NCBI GenBank assembly: GCA_031268145.1
Contig: JAIRXS010000030.1
Location: forward strand, 1-64,000
DNA length: 64,000 bases
Reading direction: 5' to 3'
Source: Candidatus Endomicrobiellum siamense
GTDB taxonomy: Bacteria > Elusimicrobiota > Endomicrobiia > Endomicrobiales > Endomicrobiaceae
In this document: positions 60,045 to 64,000 of the stretch, in pieces
Numbering within the stretch: the stretch's first letter is position 1
How the letters are laid out: every line of letters starts with the position of its first letter
Made by a program: the position numbers and the translations under genes
Notes under the pieces: generated by a model
Database searches by the model: none
Seen by the model: only the letters and a program-made list of their open reading frames with translations
What the model was told of the DNA's origin: nothing

Positions 60045-60692
60045 TTACCTCGCAATAAACATAACTGTACACCCTTGTTTAAATACTTGTTGTATGTTGG
60101 TAAACTCCGCTTTGTTTAATAATTCACATTGGGTTTCAAATGTAGTAGGTGTATCGTAATGATAAAGTTCACTTTCGGAAAGAATTTGCTGCTCATTTTT
60201 TAGTTTTTCAAGTTCTGCAAAGAAAAAATTTTCCTGCTCTTTAGTTTCTACCATATAATCGCATTCTACATAAACTCCACCTTCACAAAGCGCCTTATGT
60301 ATATTCTTATAAACTTGCAGTTTTTGCAAATGAGAAAAATGATGCATTGTTTCAAATGATATAACTGCGTCAAACTGTTTACAACCAAAATCAGTATTTA
60401 AGTAATTATCGCAAATTAAATTTAGCTTACGAGATCTATGTTTCCTTTCAAGCTGTTCTAGCATTTTTGGAGTCAAATCAATGCCAGTAACTGATAAATT
60501 AGGGAATCGTTTAAAAATTTCATCTAATTCCAAACCTGTGCCACAGCCCAAATCTAGCAACTTATTAATTCCATCTGGTAGAATTTGTACCATCTTTATG
60601 TAACCTGCAGCAACATCTTCTATTGTAAGCATATGATGTTCATACTCATCAACGCGCAAAGTGAAAAAATCATCCATTCTTTCAAGTTTCAC
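60045..60692 (-). CDS. Class I SAM-dependent methyltransferase
   Basis: 215 aa; 'LLDLGCGTGLELDEIFKRFP', 'DAVISFETMHHF'. Confidence 0.88.
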   Translation of the reverse strand: MKLERMDDFFTLRVDEYEHHMLTIEDVAAGYIKMVQILPDGINKLLDLGCGTGLELDEIFKRFPNLSVTGIDLTPKMLEQLERKHRSRKLNLICDNYLNTDFGCKQFDAVISFETMHHFSHLQKLQVYKNIHKALCEGGVYVECDYMVETKEQENFFFAELEKLKNEQQILSESELYHYDTPTTFETQCELLNKAEFTNIQQVFKQGCTVMFIAR

Positions 60693-60707
60693 GCAACAGA
60701 GTCCTTT

Positions 60708-61856
60708 TTATCCAAATATTTTTTTAAAAAAGCTATCGCTTTGGTATTTAGCATCTTGAGGCACATCGCCCATAGCTTTTGCATATTCAAACAAAGCGCG
60801 CTTTTGTTGATCTGTTAAAGCTGTAGGGACCCCTACATTTACCTTAATATACAAATCGCCTCTTGTTCTTCTACCAAGCATTGGGAAACCTTGTTCTCTA
60901 ATTCTTAAAGTCTTTCCAGATTGTGTTCCTTGAGGAATTTTTATTTTTATAGAGCCCTCTAAAATAGGCACGTCAATTTCTGCACCCATTGCTGCTTTAG
61001 GGAAAGAAACTGATATTTCCGTGTATAGATCGTCTCCATTTCTTTTAAAACCTGAAGTTTGCTTCATGTGGACTACAACATAAAGGTCTCCTGCAGTAGC
61101 ACCGTTTACTCCAGCATTCCCAGATCCTGTAACTTTTAAAGATGTTCCCTCTTGCACACCTTGAGGTATTCTTACTCTAATAGTCTTTCTAACGTTTATG
61201 GCACCTTCCCCTCTACAATCTGGACAGGGATTTGCAATTATTGTACCTTTACCTTTACACTGAGGACACTCTTGACTAAACGAAAAGAATCCCTGAGAAT
61301 ATTTTACTTGTCCTTTACCTTTACATTGAGAACACTGTTTAGGAGCAGAAATATCTCTAGAACCTGTACCATGGCATTTAGAACATGTATCTTTTTTAGG
61401 TATTTCTATAGAAACTTCTGTGCCTTTCATTGCATCCAAATATGAGATTTCTATATCATAACGTAAATCTTCACCTCTGCTTTGTGCAGATCTTCCTCTT
61501 TTACGGCCAGAAGTTCCTCCACTAAAAATGTCACCAAAGATATCCCCAAAAATATCGCCTATATTTGAAAAGTCACCGCTACTATATGAATAGCTGCTGC
61601 CTCCGAAAGGATTCCCTCCCCCTCCCGGCATGCCACCCATAGCGTCATGCCCAAAAGTATCGTATTGCTGCTTTTTTTGATCGTCAGACAAAATTTCATA
61701 AGCTTCATTTATCTCTTTAAATTTTTCTTCTACTTCTTTATTCCCTGGATTTTTATCAGGGTGATATTTTAGAGCAAGCTTTCTATAAGCTGACTTTATT
61801 TCATCTTTACTTGCAGATTTTGAAATCCCAAGTACTTCATAATAATCACGTTTCAT
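60708..61856 (-). CDS. dnaJ: Chaperone DnaJ
   Basis: 382 aa; J-domain with HPD, G/F region, four CxxCxGxG zinc motifs. Confidence 0.97.
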   Translation of the reverse strand: MKRDYYEVLGISKSASKDEIKSAYRKLALKYHPDKNPGNKEVEEKFKEINEAYEILSDDQKKQQYDTFGHDAMGGMPGGGGNPFGGSSYSYSSGDFSNIGDIFGDIFGDIFSGGTSGRKRGRSAQSRGEDLRYDIEISYLDAMKGTEVSIEIPKKDTCSKCHGTGSRDISAPKQCSQCKGKGQVKYSQGFFSFSQECPQCKGKGTIIANPCPDCRGEGAINVRKTIRVRIPQGVQEGTSLKVTGSGNAGVNGATAGDLYVVVHMKQTSGFKRNGDDLYTEISVSFPKAAMGAEIDVPILEGSIKIKIPQGTQSGKTLRIREQGFPMLGRRTRGDLYIKVNVGVPTALTDQQKRALFEYAKAMGDVPQDAKYQSDSFFKKIFG

Positions 61857-62116
61857 TTTTGTATTCCTTAAATATTAAAAAATTACCATTAACTGGACAA
61901 CCTAGCTCTTGCGACTACATGGATCTATTACTTTGCTTCGCTTGCACAGGATAATAAACTTTTATGCAACACAGATTCCATTTTTTACGCAGAATATTGC
62001 CCTAAAAGTAATTTATTTTCAATTTTTAATAGTCTGGATACTGCAACTAAAGTATAGTATAATAACTTTTAAAACTGACTCTGTGACCTGTTTAGCTTGC
62101 ATCAGGATAATACTTT

Positions 62117-62146
62117 CCTGCTTGCAACTTTAATGTTGCAAGCAGG
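62117..62146. other. Perfect 12-bp stem-loop between dnaK and dnaJ
   Basis: CCTGCTTGCAAC-TTTAAT-GTTGCAAGCAGG; no clear U-tract on the minus strand. Confidence 0.8.
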
Positions 62147-62176
62147 TATATGTATTAAAACTTTTACATCGTTTTA

Positions 62177-64000
62177 TTACTTCTTGTTATCATCTACAAT
62201 TTCTGCATCAACTACATTACCAGAATCTTGAGTATCTTTTTGTTTACCTTGTTCTGTTGCTTGACCAGAAGCACTTTGCGTTTGAGAAGCTTTATATACA
62301 GATTCTGCAAGTTTGTGAGAAGCAGTCATCAACGCTTCTTTTGTTGATTTAATTGCTGCGACATCATTCCCTTTAAGTGCATCTTTTGCAGCTGATAAAG
62401 CTTGCTCTATTTTAAGTTTTTCTTCAGCAGAAACTTTATCCCCATGCTCTTTTAAACTCTTCTCTACAGAATAAACAAGGTTATCTGCTTCATTCCTTAC
62501 TTCTATTTCTTCTTTACGCTTAGAATCTTCAGAAGCATATTGTTCAGCCTCTTTTACATATTTATCTATATCTTCTTTTGAAAGTTTTGTTGAAGAAGAT
62601 ATTTTTATAGATTGTTCCTTGCCAGTCCCTTTATCTTTTGCAGATACATGCAAAATACCATTTGCATCTATATCAAAAGTAACTTCTATTTGAGGTACTC
62701 CTCTTGGAGCAGGAGGGATACCATCTAACATAAACTTACCCAAAGATAAGTTATCTTTCGCCATTGGCCTTTCACCTTGCAAAACATTAATTTCAACACT
62801 TGGCTGGTTATCTGCGGCTGTTGAAAATATCTGCGAACGTTTTGCAGGAACCGTTGTGTTTCTATCTATTAAAGACGTTCTTACACCACCCATTGTTTCT
62901 AAACCCAAAGTCAGAGGTGTAACATCTAAAAGAAGAATATCTTTAACATCACCTGTAAGCACTGCAGCTTGGACTGCCGCACCAAAACACACACACTCCA
63001 TAGGATCTATACCGCGCTCTACTTTTTTACCTACATAATCTTCAACAAATTTTTGGACGATAGGCATTCTTGTAGGACCACCAACTAAAATTATCTTTGT
63101 AACTGTATCTGCATTAAGCTTTGCATCTTCTAAAGCTTGGTCTATAGAGTCTTTACATCTTTCTACTATAGACCTTATTAAGTTTTCAAGTGTTGCCCTT
63201 GTAAACTTCATGGTTAAATGTTTAGGACCTGAAGCGTCTGCTGTAATAAATGGAAGATTTATATCTGTCTCTAAGATATTTGAAAGCTCTATTTTGGCTT
63301 TTTCAGCAGATTCTTTTAAACGCTGCATTGCCATTTTATCGTTACGTAAATCTATACCATTTGTTCTTTTAAAATCTTCTGCGATATAGTCTATTAAAGC
63401 GTTGTCCATATCAGTTCCGCCAAGTTGTGTATCCCCAGAAGTTGAAAGTACTTCAAAAGTACCTTCAGTGCCCATTTCCATAATGGTTACATCTAAAGTA
63501 CCTCCACCAAAGTCGAAAACCAATATTTTTTGTTCTTTTCCAACTTTATCTATACCATAAGCAAGGGATGCCGCTGTAGGTTCGTTTACAAGTCTTACTA
63601 CATCTAAGCCCGCAATCGCACCTGCATCTTTTGTAGCTTGTCTTTGATTATCGTTAAAGTACGCAGGCACAGTTATAACAGCTTTGTTTATAGATTCTCC
63701 AAGATAAGCTTCTGTGTCTTTTTTTATTTTTTGCAAAATAAACGCAGAAAGCTGCTGAGGCGTAAATTCCTTACCGTTTACATTATATTTGTAATCTGTA
63801 CCCATTTTTCTTTTAAAAGCACTAATCGTGCCTTCTGGATTTGTTACAGCTTGCCTTCTTGCTGGCTCACCAACTAAAAGTTGCCCATCCTTCGCAAAAG
63901 CTACATAAGAAGGAAAAGCTTTGCCTCCTAAAGTTGTACCTTCTGCAGAAGGTATAAGAGTAGTTTTTCCCCCTTCCATAACAGCTGCGGCAGAGTTTGA
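62177..64000 (-). CDS. dnaK: Chaperone DnaK (N-terminus beyond window edge)
   Basis: Open to the window end (...[21 protein letters not shown]); '[17 protein letters not shown]', '[15 protein letters not shown]', '[12 protein letters not shown]'. Confidence 0.97.
   Translation of the reverse strand, partial: SNSAAAVMEGGKTTLIPSAEGTTLGGKAFPSYVAFAKDGQLLVGEPARRQAVTNPEGTISAFKRKMGTDYKYNVNGKEFTPQQLSAFILQKIKKDTEAYLGESINKAVITVPAYFNDNQRQATKDAGAIAGLDVVRLVNEPTAASLAYGIDKVGKEQKILVFDFGGGTLDVTIMEMGTEGTFEVLSTSGDTQLGGTDMDNALIDYIAEDFKRTNGIDLRNDKMAMQRLKESAEKAKIELSNILETDINLPFITADASGPKHLTMKFTRATLENLIRSIVERCKDSIDQALEDAKLNADTVTKIILVGGPTRMPIVQKFVEDYVGKKVERGIDPMECVCFGAAVQAAVLTGDVKDILLLDVTPLTLGLETMGGVRTSLIDRNTTVPAKRSQIFSTAADNQPSVEINVLQGERPMAKDNLSLGKFMLDGIPPAPRGVPQIEVTFDIDANGILHVSAKDKGTGKEQSIKISSSTKLSKEDIDKYVKEAEQYASEDSKRKEEIEVRNEADNLVYSVEKSLKEHGDKVSAEEKLKIEQALSAAKDALKGNDVAAIKSTKEALMTASHKLAESVYKASQTQSASGQATEQGKQKDTQDSGNVVDAEIVDDNKK

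Noticed and set aside
1-64000. CRISPR array, prophage module or classical restriction/defence locus
   Set aside because: No regularly spaced direct repeats with unique spacers, no cas genes, no head/terminase/integrase set, no R-M genes seen.

Overview
The window is AT-rich bacterial chromosome. Gene content and order (ispG-rseP-dxr-cdsA-uppS-frr-pyrH-tsf-rpsB, gmk-rpoZ-coaC-coaB-udg-priA, dnaK-dnaJ, a sugar-phosphate antiporter) suggest an Elusimicrobiota/Endomicrobium-like organism; this is inference, not tested. Most of the window is dense housekeeping sequence: recG, priA, addA/addB-like, smpB, proS, greA, the isoprenoid and envelope operon, cinA, thrC, dnaJ, and dnaK cut by the window edge. 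The accessory highlight is a block at about 7.8-17.3 kb whose minus (coding) strand is strikingly purine-rich. It carries (i) a polymorphic-membrane-protein-like autotransporter with about ten FxxN...GG[A/G][I/M] repeats, and (ii) an upstream giant exported protein with a TIKI/ChaN/EreA-like N-terminal domain, which is currently frame-disrupted at two places. The first disruption is an (ATAGT)3 pentanucleotide tract directly after a strong SD-ATG: three copies give MEYSIV-stop, while two copies would restore one frame into a signal peptide. The second is a G4 run that splits the N-terminal domain across two ORFs. Inside the giant ORF is a segment of about 1.65 kb with a different base composition, encoding an HELGH metalloprotease-like membrane domain flanked by Ser/Thr repeats and by two related copies of an HGK...KHVExNI motif. 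I propose this as a candidate phase-variable, or decaying, surface/secretion locus. Other items of note: IS256 and IS481 relics, a minimal secretin with TadE/G-like genes but no Tad ATPase in the window, a sugar-phosphate antiporter plus porin operon with a palindrome at the predicted transcription start, a Fic gene inside the isoprenoid operon, and a 57-aa 2x[4Fe-4S] ferredoxin missed by the ORF track.
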